Assembly: GCA_002083555.1 (NCBI GenBank)
Contig: MSXN01000018.1
Span: 37,958 to 101,957 of the forward strand
Source: Nitrospira sp. ST-bin5
GTDB taxonomy: Bacteria > Nitrospirota > Nitrospiria > Nitrospirales > Nitrospiraceae
Direction of reading: 5' to 3'
DNA length: 64,000 bases
Notes under the pieces: generated by a model
Database searches by the model: none
The model's input: the letters and a program-made list of their open reading frames with translations, nothing else
Told to the model about the DNA's origin: nothing
Shown: positions 1-8,199 of the stretch, piece by piece
How positions within the stretch are numbered: the first letter of the stretch is position 1
Layout: each line of letters opens with the position of its first letter
Program-made: the position numbers and the translations under genes

Positions 1-146
1 CATTGCCGCTTGCGGAGCGGTGTTGGCAGATGCCTGCCCAGTACGCCCTGGTGATAATCCAAACGAATTGCCGGATCAGGTCATCGACGAACGGTAATTG
101 TTCTTGTGATAGACGCCCTGCCGTTGTTCCGCTAAAATCCGCATCC

Positions 147-1763
147 ATGTCCGAATCGAGCGCACCCGCGACTTCCGCACAATCAGCCTCAAGCGATCAA
201 CGTTCGGTGGTGAAAGCCGCCGGCATCATCGGCATCGGCACCTTTGCCAGCCGGATTCTCGGATTTATCCGTGACATGGTCATGGCCAGCCTCTTCGGTG
301 CGACGGCGGCGGCGGATGCCTTTTATGTCGCGTTCCGGGTTCCGAGTTTGTTGCGTGAGTTGTTCGCCGAAGGCTCCATGTCGGCGGCCTTCATTCCCGT
401 CTTCACCGAGTATCACCAACAGAAAACCAAGCGTGAGGCGTGGGAACTGGCCAGTGCCGTTTTCACGACGCTCCTCACGATTGTCACGGGGACGGTGCTC
501 ATCGGCATTGCCGTGACCCCTGTCATTGTCTGGTATCTCGCGCCAGGGTTTCATAACGACCCGGCGAAGCTCACCCTGGCCGTCGTCCTTTCACGCGTGA
601 TGTTTCCCTATCTGCTCTTTATCAGCCTCGCGGCGCTGGCTATGGGGATTCTGAATTCGCTGCGGGCCTTTGCAGCTCCCGCGTTCTCGCCGCTGTTTCT
701 GAATGTATTCATGATCGGCTGCGCGCTCTTTCTGTCGCCGCAATTGCCGGAGCCGATTATCGGTGTGGCCATCGGAGTGGTCGCGGGTGGTGCGGCGCAG
801 TTTGCGATGCAACTGCCTGGATTGGCTCGCCGGGGTTTTCTGTTCGGCTGGCGCTTCGATCCGGGGCATCCGGGTGTCAGGCGGATTGGCCGTTTGATGG
901 TACCCTCGCTGCTGGGCCTGTCGGTGACGCAGATCAATCTGACCGTGAGCACGATTCTCGCCTCGTTCTTTGTGGGGGGACCCACCTATCTGTTTTATGG
1001 GATGCGGCTGATCCAGTTTCCACTCGGCATCTTTGGCGTGGCCCTGGCGACGGCGATTCTTCCGACCCTCTCTGCCCAGGCGGCGCGGGGTGCAATGGAC
1101 GAATTGCGGACGACGTTCGGATTTGGGTTACGGATGATTCTCTTCATTATCCTACCGGCGATGGCTGGCTTGATTCTTTTGCGCACTCCGATCGTGCAAC
1201 TGTTTTTCGAGCATGGGACCTTCACGGCCCATGATACGGCGGAGACGGCACTGGCAGTATTGTGTTATGCCGTCGGACTCTGGGCATTCGGCGGAGTGCG
1301 GATCATTGTGGCGGCATTTTACTCCATGCAGGATACGAAGCTTCCGGCGATTTCTGCTGCGGTCGCCGTGGCGGCGAACATCCTGCTCTCGCTGGCGCTG
1401 ATGCCGATGCTTGGCGCGGCAGGCTTGGCTCTGGCGACGGCACTCGCGGCCATGATAAACGGGAGCCTTCTCATCATCGTCTTGAATCGCCGGCTGGGCG
1501 GCGTGGAGTGGGGATCGGTCGGACGGTCGTTCCTCAGGGTTGTGCTCGCCTGCCTTCCGTTGATCGTGACGTGTTTCTGGGCCGCGAGTGCCTCACTCTG
1601 GACCCACCCCGGTGAGTGGATCGAGAAAGCGGTGTTGCTGGCCGTTGCGATCGGGTTCAGCGTGGGAGGCTATCTGGGGGTTCACGTCCTGTTGAAGTCC
1701 GACGAATTGGATGTGGTGTGGGGCATGATCAGAAGAAAACTCGGTCGAGTGACCGGCTGGTAA
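147..1763 (+). CDS. murJ: MurJ lipid II flippase (MviN family)
   Basis: Flips lipid II, the peptidoglycan precursor, across the inner membrane. The 538-residue product is a polytopic membrane protein with many hydrophobic segments, as expected for the 14-helix MOP/MviN fold. The N-terminal signature SRILGFIRDMVMASLFG followed by ADAFYVAFRVPSLLRELFAEG is typical of MurJ. The frame stays open upstream to base 3, but ATG 147 gives the usual MurJ N-terminus after a short hydrophilic leader; no clear ribosome binding site is visible. The alkyltransferase gene follows 8 bp downstream, so the two are probably cotranscribed with dtd. Identification is firm; the start is less so. Confidence 0.95.
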   Translation: MSESSAPATSAQSASSDQRSVVKAAGIIGIGTFASRILGFIRDMVMASLFGATAAADAFYVAFRVPSLLRELFAEGSMSAAFIPVFTEYHQQKTKREAWELASAVFTTLLTIVTGTVLIGIAVTPVIVWYLAPGFHNDPAKLTLAVVLSRVMFPYLLFISLAALAMGILNSLRAFAAPAFSPLFLNVFMIGCALFLSPQLPEPIIGVAIGVVAGGAAQFAMQLPGLARRGFLFGWRFDPGHPGVRRIGRLMVPSLLGLSVTQINLTVSTILASFFVGGPTYLFYGMRLIQFPLGIFGVALATAILPTLSAQAARGAMDELRTTFGFGLRMILFIILPAMAGLILLRTPIVQLFFEHGTFTAHDTAETALAVLCYAVGLWAFGGVRIIVAAFYSMQDTKLPAISAAVAVAANILLSLALMPMLGAAGLALATALAAMINGSLLIIVLNRRLGGVEWGSVGRSFLRVVLACLPLIVTCFWAASASLWTHPGEWIEKAVLLAVAIGFSVGGYLGVHVLLKSDELDVVWGMIRRKLGRVTGW

Positions 1764-1771
1764 GGGTGCGC

Positions 1772-2296
1772 ATGCGACGAACGACCTTATTCAAGTCACG
1801 CTGGGGTTGGATGGGAATTACTGAATCTGGCAAAGGGATCGACGGCATCGCGTTGCCGCAGCCATCGAAGCAGCGGGCGGTTGCCGTTCTCCGCGAGCAG
1901 GCTTCCGATGTTCTTGTCATGGAACCGTCTCCACAACTGGACATGGCGAAGGCGCAGTTGCTTGACTACATCGCAGGCAAACGGCGGACCTTTGATGTGC
2001 CATTGGATCTTTCGCGGGGCACCGTATTTCAACGAAAGGTGTGGCGGGCACTCTTGCGGGTCCCCTACGGCAAGCTCCGGTCTTATCAATGGGTCGCGCT
2101 ACGCGTCGGAGGCCGGCAGTACGCCCGCGCAGTCGGCAATGCGGTGGGAGCCAACCCGTTGCCTATGATCGTTCCGTGTCATCGGATTGTGGCCCACGAC
2201 GCGACGCTGGGTGGTTTCTCCGGCGGGTTGCCAACCAAGCGCAAACTCCTGACCCTTGAAGGAACGCTGGTCCAACTGCAGCGGGGACGGACCTGA
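1772..2296 (+). CDS. Methylated-DNA--[protein]-cysteine S-methyltransferase
   Basis: A suicide repair protein that moves alkyl groups from O6-alkylguanine to its own cysteine. The 174-residue product has an N-terminal ribonuclease-like half and a C-terminal DNA-binding half with FQRKVWRALLRVPYGKLRSY, GNAVGANP and the active-site motif IVPCHRI (Cys136). An AAGGG sequence about 5 nt before ATG 1772 supports this start. It lies 8 bp after murJ and 3 bp before dtd, so the three probably form one transcript. Ogt and Ada-C cannot be separated by eye; the absence of an AdaA zinc domain favours a stand-alone Ogt-type enzyme. Confidence 0.93.
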   Translation: MRRTTLFKSRWGWMGITESGKGIDGIALPQPSKQRAVAVLREQASDVLVMEPSPQLDMAKAQLLDYIAGKRRTFDVPLDLSRGTVFQRKVWRALLRVPYGKLRSYQWVALRVGGRQYARAVGNAVGANPLPMIVPCHRIVAHDATLGGFSGGLPTKRKLLTLEGTLVQLQRGRT

Positions 2297-2299
2297 TCG

Positions 2300-2752
2300 A
2301 TGAAGGCGATTCTCCAGCGGGTCACGAGTGCGTCGGTGGAGGTGGCCGGGACCGTTGTCGGGCGGATCGGAGCGGGATTGCTGGTGTTCATGGGAGTGGC
2401 CAAAGGCGATGGGGAACCGGATTGCCGCTATCTCGTTGAGAAGCTCCGTACCTTCCGGATCTTTTCTGATGAACAGGGAAAGATGAACCGGTCGCTGGTA
2501 GACATCGGGGGCTCGGTCCTGCTCGTCTCGCAATTTACCTTGCTAGGCTGCACGACCAACGGCCGCCGTCCCAGTTTTGAAGAGGCCGCACCTCCCGAAG
2601 AAGCCAAACGCTTGTATGAACAGGTGGCCGCCGATCTACGGACGGCTGGAACTCCGGTGGAAACCGGGGTGTTCGCCGCGCACATGCGGGTGGCCTTGGT
2701 AAATGACGGGCCGGTGACCTTCGTGTTGGATAGCCGTGACAAACCCTCTTGA
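2300..2752 (+). CDS. dtd: D-aminoacyl-tRNA deacylase
   Basis: Hydrolyses D-amino acids (and misattached glycine) from tRNA, a proofreading activity in the cytoplasm. The 150-residue length is standard. The start MKAILQRVTSASVEV, the SQFTL motif and the C-terminal NDGPVTFVLDS match the two conserved catalytic motifs of the DTD family (SQFTL and NxGPVT). The gene begins 3 bp after the alkyltransferase stop and is likely translated from the same message. Confidence 0.96.
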   Translation: MKAILQRVTSASVEVAGTVVGRIGAGLLVFMGVAKGDGEPDCRYLVEKLRTFRIFSDEQGKMNRSLVDIGGSVLLVSQFTLLGCTTNGRRPSFEEAAPPEEAKRLYEQVAADLRTAGTPVETGVFAAHMRVALVNDGPVTFVLDSRDKPS

Positions 2753-2824
2753 TGACGGACACTCAAGTCTGTTAAAGCGAAACCGATAGAACAGACAGAA
2801 CGCGATCCAGGCAACGACAGCTCT

Positions 2825-2832
2825 GCTATACT
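2825..2832 (+). promoter_or_regulatory. Probable extended -10 promoter for the 188-residue gene
   Basis: TGCTATACT places a TATACT hexamer behind a TG element, 38 bp before ATG 2870. No good -35 hexamer sits 17 bp upstream (GATCCA), so it would act as an extended -10 promoter. It lies in the 117-bp gap after dtd, which suggests a new transcription unit. Confidence 0.4.
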
Positions 2833-2869
2833 GAAACCATGCGTCTTTGGATTACTCAATGAGGTGGAA

Positions 2870-3436
2870 ATGGGGACGGCGGTTCCTCCACAACATCCTC
2901 TCCGACAGCTCTTCGGAGCGCTGACCGAGCGGAGCTTCACCGAACGCCTCGGATGGCCCGATATCAACGTGGCCGGTTACGTATCCAATCTCCTCGTCGA
3001 TTTCACGCACACTGATAATCTGTATAAAATTCGCACCAGCCAGGATCAGCCGGTCGACACGGTTGTGGATCTGTTATTTGAGTCCGAGGTGATGCTGGAT
3101 GCTCAATCATTCGAACGCGAGCGGGAGGTGCATCGGCATATCGGGGACTTTACCCTGTTTATGGCCGGACTGTTTCCGGAATATTTACGGCGGCTGAAAA
3201 CCGCCGGGTTGATCTATCACAAGGATTTTCTTGTGGACTATATGAAAACCGGCAAGCGCTCGTATGGCATCGTGGCCGAATTCGGCGATCACGGGGCCGA
3301 GATCGATCCTCCCTTGTTCCGGAAACTCTCCGATAATTTTGAGCTCTGCGTCACCGGGCTGGGGTTTGTCCGATCCGATCTCGAGCGCATGAGCGATCCT
3401 GCCTACCAGCGCGTGAAGGGCCTGTTGCTCAATTGA
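2870..3436 (+). CDS. Conserved hypothetical protein, 188 aa
   Basis: I do not recognise the family. The product is soluble and acidic, with no signal peptide or membrane segment. It contains a run of aromatic and charged residues around NLLVDFTHTDNLYKI and a central region rich in histidine and phenylalanine (VHRHIGDFTLFMAGLFPEYL). ATG 2870 is preferred over GTG 2864 because GAGG at 2861-2864 lies 5 nt before it. Its stop overlaps the TTG start of the asparaginase gene, implying translational coupling. Confidence 0.8.
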   Translation: MGTAVPPQHPLRQLFGALTERSFTERLGWPDINVAGYVSNLLVDFTHTDNLYKIRTSQDQPVDTVVDLLFESEVMLDAQSFEREREVHRHIGDFTLFMAGLFPEYLRRLKTAGLIYHKDFLVDYMKTGKRSYGIVAEFGDHGAEIDPPLFRKLSDNFELCVTGLGFVRSDLERMSDPAYQRVKGLLLN

Positions 3437-4368
3437 AATCTGTTCGCCCCGTTCTTCTCGTTCATGGAGGCGCCGGTCTTCGGCGCATTACTGTGGCTCA
3501 GGCCGGCTGTCTCACCGCAGCGTTGGAAATTGGCTACCATCTTTTGGATCGTGGCGCGCCGGCACTGACAGTGGTGGAGCAGGTCATTGGCCTTCTGGAG
3601 CAGAGCGGGTTGTTCAATGCGGGACGCGGCGCGCATGTGCAACTGGACGGGGTGCGCCGTATGGATGCGTCGATCATGGAAGGGCAGGATTTGCAGGCCG
3701 GGGCCGTCGCATCGGTCGAAGGCATCGTCCATCCCATTTCAGCGGCGCGGTTGGTGATGGAGCAGACGACGCACGTCTTGCTTGTCGGGAAGCCGGCATC
3801 GGCCTTTGCCAGGCATTGCGGATTGGAACGGCAGCCGCGACGACCATCCGGTCATGCCGTGCGAAAAGCGACGATGACGAAGGCCTGGTCTTCGAAAACG
3901 TTGGAACTGTACCGGGCGATGATGTCGAGTGGGACGGCGTTGCGGAAGCGAGCCGGGAAGGAGACCGTCGGCGCAGTGGCACTTGATCACACCGGAACGG
4001 TTGCGGCCGGGGCATCGACCGGCGGGATTGACTTCATGTTGCCGGGGCGTGTCGGTGACACGCCGATCATCGGCTGCGGGGTCTATGCCGACAACGAGAG
4101 CGGCGCCGTATCCATGACGGGGTTGGGTGAGGGGATTATCCGAATCGCGGTGGCGAAAGAAATCTGTGACCGCCTGGAGCGGGGCGAGCGCCCGGCCTTG
4201 GCGGCGACGCATGTCTTGCAGAAACTGGTTCGACGGATCAACGGTGCCGCCGGCTCCCTCGTGCTGGCTCCAAACGGGCGATTCGCCATCACCCATGTCA
4301 CCCCGCGCATGACAGCCGGTTGGTGGGACGGGAAGAGGCAGCCTACCGTAGGGGATTGTTTCCGATGA
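3433..4368 (+). CDS. Isoaspartyl peptidase/L-asparaginase (T2 family Ntn hydrolase)
   Basis: Cleaves beta-aspartyl peptides and/or asparagine after autoproteolytic activation. The 311-residue product begins MKSVRPVLLVHGGAG, the typical N-terminal strand. The nucleophile region ETVGAVALD contains the conserved threonine that becomes the new N-terminus, and ASTGG and GDTPIIGCGVYAD follow. Here the residue before the nucleophile is Glu, where Gly or Asp is common. The start is a TTG overlapping the preceding TGA, giving translational coupling. The physiological substrate cannot be read from the sequence. Confidence 0.88.
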   Translation: MKSVRPVLLVHGGAGLRRITVAQAGCLTAALEIGYHLLDRGAPALTVVEQVIGLLEQSGLFNAGRGAHVQLDGVRRMDASIMEGQDLQAGAVASVEGIVHPISAARLVMEQTTHVLLVGKPASAFARHCGLERQPRRPSGHAVRKATMTKAWSSKTLELYRAMMSSGTALRKRAGKETVGAVALDHTGTVAAGASTGGIDFMLPGRVGDTPIIGCGVYADNESGAVSMTGLGEGIIRIAVAKEICDRLERGERPALAATHVLQKLVRRINGAAGSLVLAPNGRFAITHVTPRMTAGWWDGKRQPTVGDCFR

Positions 4369-4796
4369 GTCGCAGCCTCTTCCACCTCGCATTTCCTGTT
4401 CGCGATCTTGCCGCCGCCAAACAGTTCTATGTCGAAGGCCTGGGCTGCACGCTCGGGCGAGAATCAGCGACCGCCATCACCTTGGGCTTGGCCGGGAACC
4501 AGCTGATCGGGCATCTGGAGCCGGACGAGGGTCCCGTGCAGCGAGGGGTCTATCCGCGTCACTTCGGACTGGTCTTCCTCGAACAATCAGACTGGGAGGC
4601 CTTGGCCGAACGAGCCCGTCAGCAGGGCCTGTCGTTCTATCAACAGCCGCGCGTCCGCTTTTCCGGTATGCGAATCGAGCATCGGACATTTTTTCTCGAA
4701 GACCCGTCGCGGAATTTGCTCGAATTCAAACACTACACCCACGAGTCGGCGATCTTCGGTGAACGAGATGTCAGCGCCGTCGGCGATTCCGAGTAA
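4365..4796 (+). CDS. VOC (glyoxalase/dioxygenase) family protein
   Basis: A 143-residue vicinal-oxygen-chelate protein with the paired beta-alpha-beta-beta-beta fold. The start LFHLAFPVRDLAAAKQFY is the classic first metal-ligand strand, and the C-terminal EDPSRNLLEFKHY carries the conserved Glu ligand. ATG 4365 overlaps the asparaginase stop as ATGA. The longer frame that begins at 4320 lies inside that gene and lacks family similarity. The reaction is unknown; VOC proteins include glyoxalases, dioxygenases and resistance proteins. Confidence 0.82.
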   Translation: MSRSLFHLAFPVRDLAAAKQFYVEGLGCTLGRESATAITLGLAGNQLIGHLEPDEGPVQRGVYPRHFGLVFLEQSDWEALAERARQQGLSFYQQPRVRFSGMRIEHRTFFLEDPSRNLLEFKHYTHESAIFGERDVSAVGDSE

Positions 4797-4830
4797 AGAC
4801 AGTCTTTTCTGGATCGGTCTCAGACTCGCG

Positions 4831-5565
4831 TCAGTGCGCCGGGGGAGAAGTGGGAATCCTGTTCATGCTTTTCAGGATTCGTTGATGGCGCTTGCTAAGG
4901 AACGCCGTCTTTCGGAGTGGGTCGTAACGGCGCGGAGAAGGCAGGATGGCCGCCAGCCAGGCCGCTTCTTCTGCGGTGAGGTCTTGGGCGGATTTCCCGA
5001 AGTGGTGGCGCGCAGCCGCTTCGGCGCCGTACACGCCGTTTCCCCATTCTGCGACATTGAGATACAGTTCGAGAATCCGCTCCTTGGTCAGGTGGTGTTC
5101 CAGTGATCTGGTGATCAGGGCCTCGCGGGCCTTCCGTATGAGTGAGCGCTCGGTCGACAGATACAGATTCTTCGCAAGCTGCTGCGTGATCGTACTACCG
5201 CCCCGTTTCAGCTCTCCGGCTTCGAGGTTATGGATTGCGGCGTCTTTGATCCCTTCCCAGTCAAATCCTTCGTGAATGAAGAATGACGCATCTTCCGCCG
5301 CGATGGCCGCATGTTGCAGATGGCGAGACATGCGTGAGAGTGGTACCCATGTCCATTGTCGCGGGACCGGGTGTCGTTGATTTTGTGCAAGGGCCTGTCG
5401 ATGTTCCATCAACGCAGTCGGGCCTGGATTGGTCTTGGCGAGGAGCGCCACATCCGGCAATGTCAGCAGCCAGGTCAAGGCGAGAAGGCCTAGCGGGATG
5501 CCGAGGAGTAAGGCTGTCCAGAGCAGCACCCGGGCGACGGTCCGTTGTTTCTTGGCTTTGGGCAT
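4831..5565 (-). CDS. mtgA: Monofunctional peptidoglycan glycosyltransferase
   Basis: Polymerises lipid II glycan strands outside the inner membrane. The 244-residue product has one N-terminal membrane anchor (about residues 12-36) and a GT51 domain with AAIAAEDASFFIHEGFDW (catalytic Glu), RGGSTITQQLAKNLYL, and ITRSLEHHLTKERILELYLN. No transpeptidase domain follows, so it is the monofunctional type. It is transcribed toward the VOC gene and away from engB. Confidence 0.94.
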   Translation of the reverse strand: MPKAKKQRTVARVLLWTALLLGIPLGLLALTWLLTLPDVALLAKTNPGPTALMEHRQALAQNQRHPVPRQWTWVPLSRMSRHLQHAAIAAEDASFFIHEGFDWEGIKDAAIHNLEAGELKRGGSTITQQLAKNLYLSTERSLIRKAREALITRSLEHHLTKERILELYLNVAEWGNGVYGAEAAARHHFGKSAQDLTAEEAAWLAAILPSPRRYDPLRKTAFLSKRHQRILKSMNRIPTSPPAH

Positions 5566-5648
5566 AAGAAGGGGGGGTGTTACTCGCCCGTCATTCTGCT
5601 ACTGTGTAGAGCTTCACGGCGGTTGAGTCACGGGGTTGCGTCATTACT

Positions 5649-6251
5649 ATGAAAATTCTTTCATCTGAGTTTATCAAAAGTTGCGCGTCGGCAGAACAAT
5701 TTCCTCAAGGGGAGTTGCTGGAGATTGCCGTCGCGGGACGATCGAATGTCGGAAAGTCCTCGCTGATCAATTCTCTGCTCAACAGGAGAGGGCTTGCCAA
5801 AGTGAGTCGGACGCCCGGTAAGACGAGGGCGGTGAACCTATTTCAGGTTGCCACCTCAGACCCGGCGTTGGCGAAGTTTTATCTGGTGGATCTTCCGGGC
5901 TATGGATTTGCGAAGGTCTCGAAATCCATTCGCGCGGAATGGGGGCCTCTGATCGAATCCTATGTGGCAGAGCAGCCCTCATTGATCACGGTCGTCTTGT
6001 TAGTGGAATGCCGGGTCGTCACGGAACAGGATCGCCAGACGGTAGCGTGGCTGCAATCGATCGGACGTGCCCCGGTCATTGTGGCGACGAAGGTCGACAA
6101 GCTCAAGCCGAGCGAACGGGTCCGGACGCTTCGTCAAACCCACCGGGACCTCGGATTGCCGGAAGGGCAGCAGCTCATTCCCTATTCGGTGGTTACCGGG
6201 GAGGGGCGGGATCATCTCTGGGGAGTCTTACGGGATCTGGTCAAAACTTAA
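5649..6251 (+). CDS. engB: Ribosome biogenesis GTP-binding protein YsxC/EngB
   Basis: A TrmE-Era-EngA-EngB-Septin-like GTPase that helps mature the large ribosomal subunit. The 200-residue product shows the P-loop GRSNVGKSS, the switch region SRTPGKTRAVNLF, the G3 motif DLPGYGFA and the G4 motif TKVDKL. Its last 11 bp overlap the 3' end of the convergent SurA-like gene. A second essential ribosome GTPase gene, der, lies near 52 kb. Confidence 0.95.
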   Translation: MKILSSEFIKSCASAEQFPQGELLEIAVAGRSNVGKSSLINSLLNRRGLAKVSRTPGKTRAVNLFQVATSDPALAKFYLVDLPGYGFAKVSKSIRAEWGPLIESYVAEQPSLITVVLLVECRVVTEQDRQTVAWLQSIGRAPVIVATKVDKLKPSERVRTLRQTHRDLGLPEGQQLIPYSVVTGEGRDHLWGVLRDLVKT

Positions 6252-7206
6252 TTTCAATGTACGCCTTGTTTTTCAAGTCGACCAGCCAGGATTGAAAGAC
6301 GTCCTCGCTCTTTTGCTGGAACACCAGCGACTGGATTTCGAATTTGACTTCATCAAACGGGCGAAACTGTTTCGGCGTCCGCTCATCGACTCGGACGATA
6401 TGGTAGCCTTCGGAGGTTTCGACGATCTCGGAGATCCCGCCCGGCACCAGCGGGGCGATCGCGCGCTCAATGGCCGGGAGAAGCTCCCCCTGCCTGACCA
6501 ATCCGAGCCGCCCCCCGCGCGAGGCGTTCGGCCCATCTGAATAGCGCAACGCGGCATCCTCAAACTTTTCCCCGCGCTTCAATTCCGCCATCACGAGCCG
6601 CGCTTTCTCCAACGCTTCCGCGGTTCCGTCGGCCGAGCGGGGTTGAATCAAGATCTGACTCAGCGTGTATTCTTCCGGAAGCGCGAAGCGCGTCTGGTGC
6701 TCCTTGTAATACCGTTTCATCTCCGCGTCCCCGACCATCACGCCGCTGCGTACTTCCCGGTCGACGACTTTGAGGAGCGCGAGCTGATCGCGCACGTTTC
6801 GCACGCTCAGCGGATCTTTTTCGTTGACCTTCTCGCCCTGCTGCTTCATCTGCTGGATGGCTTGCTTCACTTCCTGATCCGAGACATCCACGCTCTTGGC
6901 TTTGGCTTCCTGCAGCTGCAGCCGTCGCTCGATCATTTTCGTCAGAGCCATGTATTCGGCGGTCTTCAGTCGCTGGCCCAATTCGTCGCCATGATATTGC
7001 TGGCGAATGCGCTCCTGCTCGGGGGCCAGCTCACGTCTGACGTCGGATTGCATGATGAGGTCCGTGTTTACGACCGCCACGATCCGATCCTCCAGCTGAG
7101 TGGCAGAAAAGGCCGAAGGGGCCGGGCTGAAGCAGAGCAGAGAGATCAGCAGTCCGAACGCGACAGGGACGATTGTGCGGGAAACCGGATTCAGATGCAC
7201 GGGCAC
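6241..7206 (-). CDS. surA: SurA-like periplasmic peptidyl-prolyl isomerase/chaperone
   Basis: Helps fold and escort outer-membrane proteins in the periplasm. The 321-residue product has a signal peptide (about residues 1-35, ending PSAFSA) and a SurA N-terminal chaperone region (EDRIVAVVNTDLIMQSDV). A single PpiC rotamase domain with YTLSQILIQPRS and GLVRQGELLPAIERAI follows. Enterobacterial SurA has two rotamase domains; only one is evident here. The start is GTG 7206, preceded by GAGGAG. It is the last gene of the minus-strand run that includes mfd and a PpiC lipoprotein. Confidence 0.87.
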   Translation of the reverse strand: MPVHLNPVSRTIVPVAFGLLISLLCFSPAPSAFSATQLEDRIVAVVNTDLIMQSDVRRELAPEQERIRQQYHGDELGQRLKTAEYMALTKMIERRLQLQEAKAKSVDVSDQEVKQAIQQMKQQGEKVNEKDPLSVRNVRDQLALLKVVDREVRSGVMVGDAEMKRYYKEHQTRFALPEEYTLSQILIQPRSADGTAEALEKARLVMAELKRGEKFEDAALRYSDGPNASRGGRLGLVRQGELLPAIERAIAPLVPGGISEIVETSEGYHIVRVDERTPKQFRPFDEVKFEIQSLVFQQKSEDVFQSWLVDLKNKAYIEIKF

Positions 7207-7286
7207 GATGCTCCTCGGTGAGTGCGGGGGAGATCAGCGGATTGTACACGAAATGAAGGGGTCTTGAGGAGCCGGAAGCGTGAGCC

Positions 7287-8156
7287 CTACGGTTTTCCGG
7301 TGTCTTCGGTGATGTAGCGAGACGCGTCAGCCAGGCGAACGGTCGCCTTGGTCCGGATATCCGCGATCACTTCTTCGAACTGTTTTCGTCGTTTGTCCGC
7401 CAGCAATTCCTGACGCAGCCGCTCCCGGGTGGCGAGATCCGCCTGAATGGTCTCTTTCTCCAGCGGGCTGACCTTGACCAAGTAGTAGCCTGCGTCGGTC
7501 TTGATTGGTTCACTGATCACGCCGTGTCTGAGGGTCTGGACGACGGCATCGACGTCGGGGTTGAGGAGGCCTTTCCGATAGGGACCGAGGTCCCCGCCTT
7601 TGGCTTTGGTCTTGTCGTCGATGGAGTAGCGCTGCGCGAACTTGGCAAAATCGCCGCCGGACTCGATCTGCTTCTTCAAATCTTTGGCCGCCGGATAATT
7701 ATTCAGCAACATCTGGGAGACTTGAACTTTGAGCGGAGCCAGCAGCTGGTGGGCGTGTTTTTCGTAGTAGGCGTCCAATTCGACCTGGGAGAGCTCGACT
7801 TTGGCTTTGAGGCGATCTTTCAGGAGTTCGTCCAGCACGAGCTGTTCTTTGTAGCGTTGTGCCCGGTCACGAATCGCATCGTTCTGATCCAGTCCCTGGC
7901 GACGGGCTTCCTGCATCAGCAGTTCGCGGGTGATCAATTCATCAAGAAACCGCCGCTTGCCGCCTTCCTTGTCATACTTGACCCGGGTGGCCTCGGAGAG
8001 TTCGTTCCAACGGACATCGAACTCATATTGCGTGATCGCACGACCATTGACGAGCGCCAGGACCGGCTCTTCCTGCGGCGGCGTACAGCCGGGCAGGATC
8101 CAGAGGGAGCCGGAAAGCAGGGCGGCGAGGGCGAGTGACGAGCGAAAAGTGCGCAT
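7287..8156 (-). CDS. PpiC-type peptidyl-prolyl isomerase lipoprotein
   Basis: A second PpiC-domain foldase. The 289-residue product begins with a lipoprotein signal ending in the lipobox LPGC, so it should be membrane-anchored in the periplasm. A SurA-N-like segment (LALVNGRAITQYEFDVRWNE) precedes a rotamase domain (VQVSQMLLNNYPA, FAQRYSIDDKTKAKGGDLG, SEPIKTDAGYYLVKV). ATG 8156 is chosen because it puts the signal peptide at the N-terminus; the frame is open further upstream. It follows mfd by 43 bp and precedes the SurA-like gene, so the two foldases are probably coexpressed. Confidence 0.87.
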   Translation of the reverse strand: MRTFRSSLALAALLSGSLWILPGCTPPQEEPVLALVNGRAITQYEFDVRWNELSEATRVKYDKEGGKRRFLDELITRELLMQEARRQGLDQNDAIRDRAQRYKEQLVLDELLKDRLKAKVELSQVELDAYYEKHAHQLLAPLKVQVSQMLLNNYPAAKDLKKQIESGGDFAKFAQRYSIDDKTKAKGGDLGPYRKGLLNPDVDAVVQTLRHGVISEPIKTDAGYYLVKVSPLEKETIQADLATRERLRQELLADKRRKQFEEVIADIRTKATVRLADASRYITEDTGKP

Positions 8157-8199
8157 GAGCGATGTTCTATTTCCAGTCAGTACGAGAGCGCGGTGTGGT

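Noticed and set aside
3..146. An N-terminal extension of MurJ
   Set aside because: The 48 extra residues are not MurJ-like, and ATG 147 gives the normal start.
5623..5650. A promoter TTGAGT-16-TACTAT for engB
   Set aside because: The -10 box would overlap the engB start codon, so transcription would start inside the gene.
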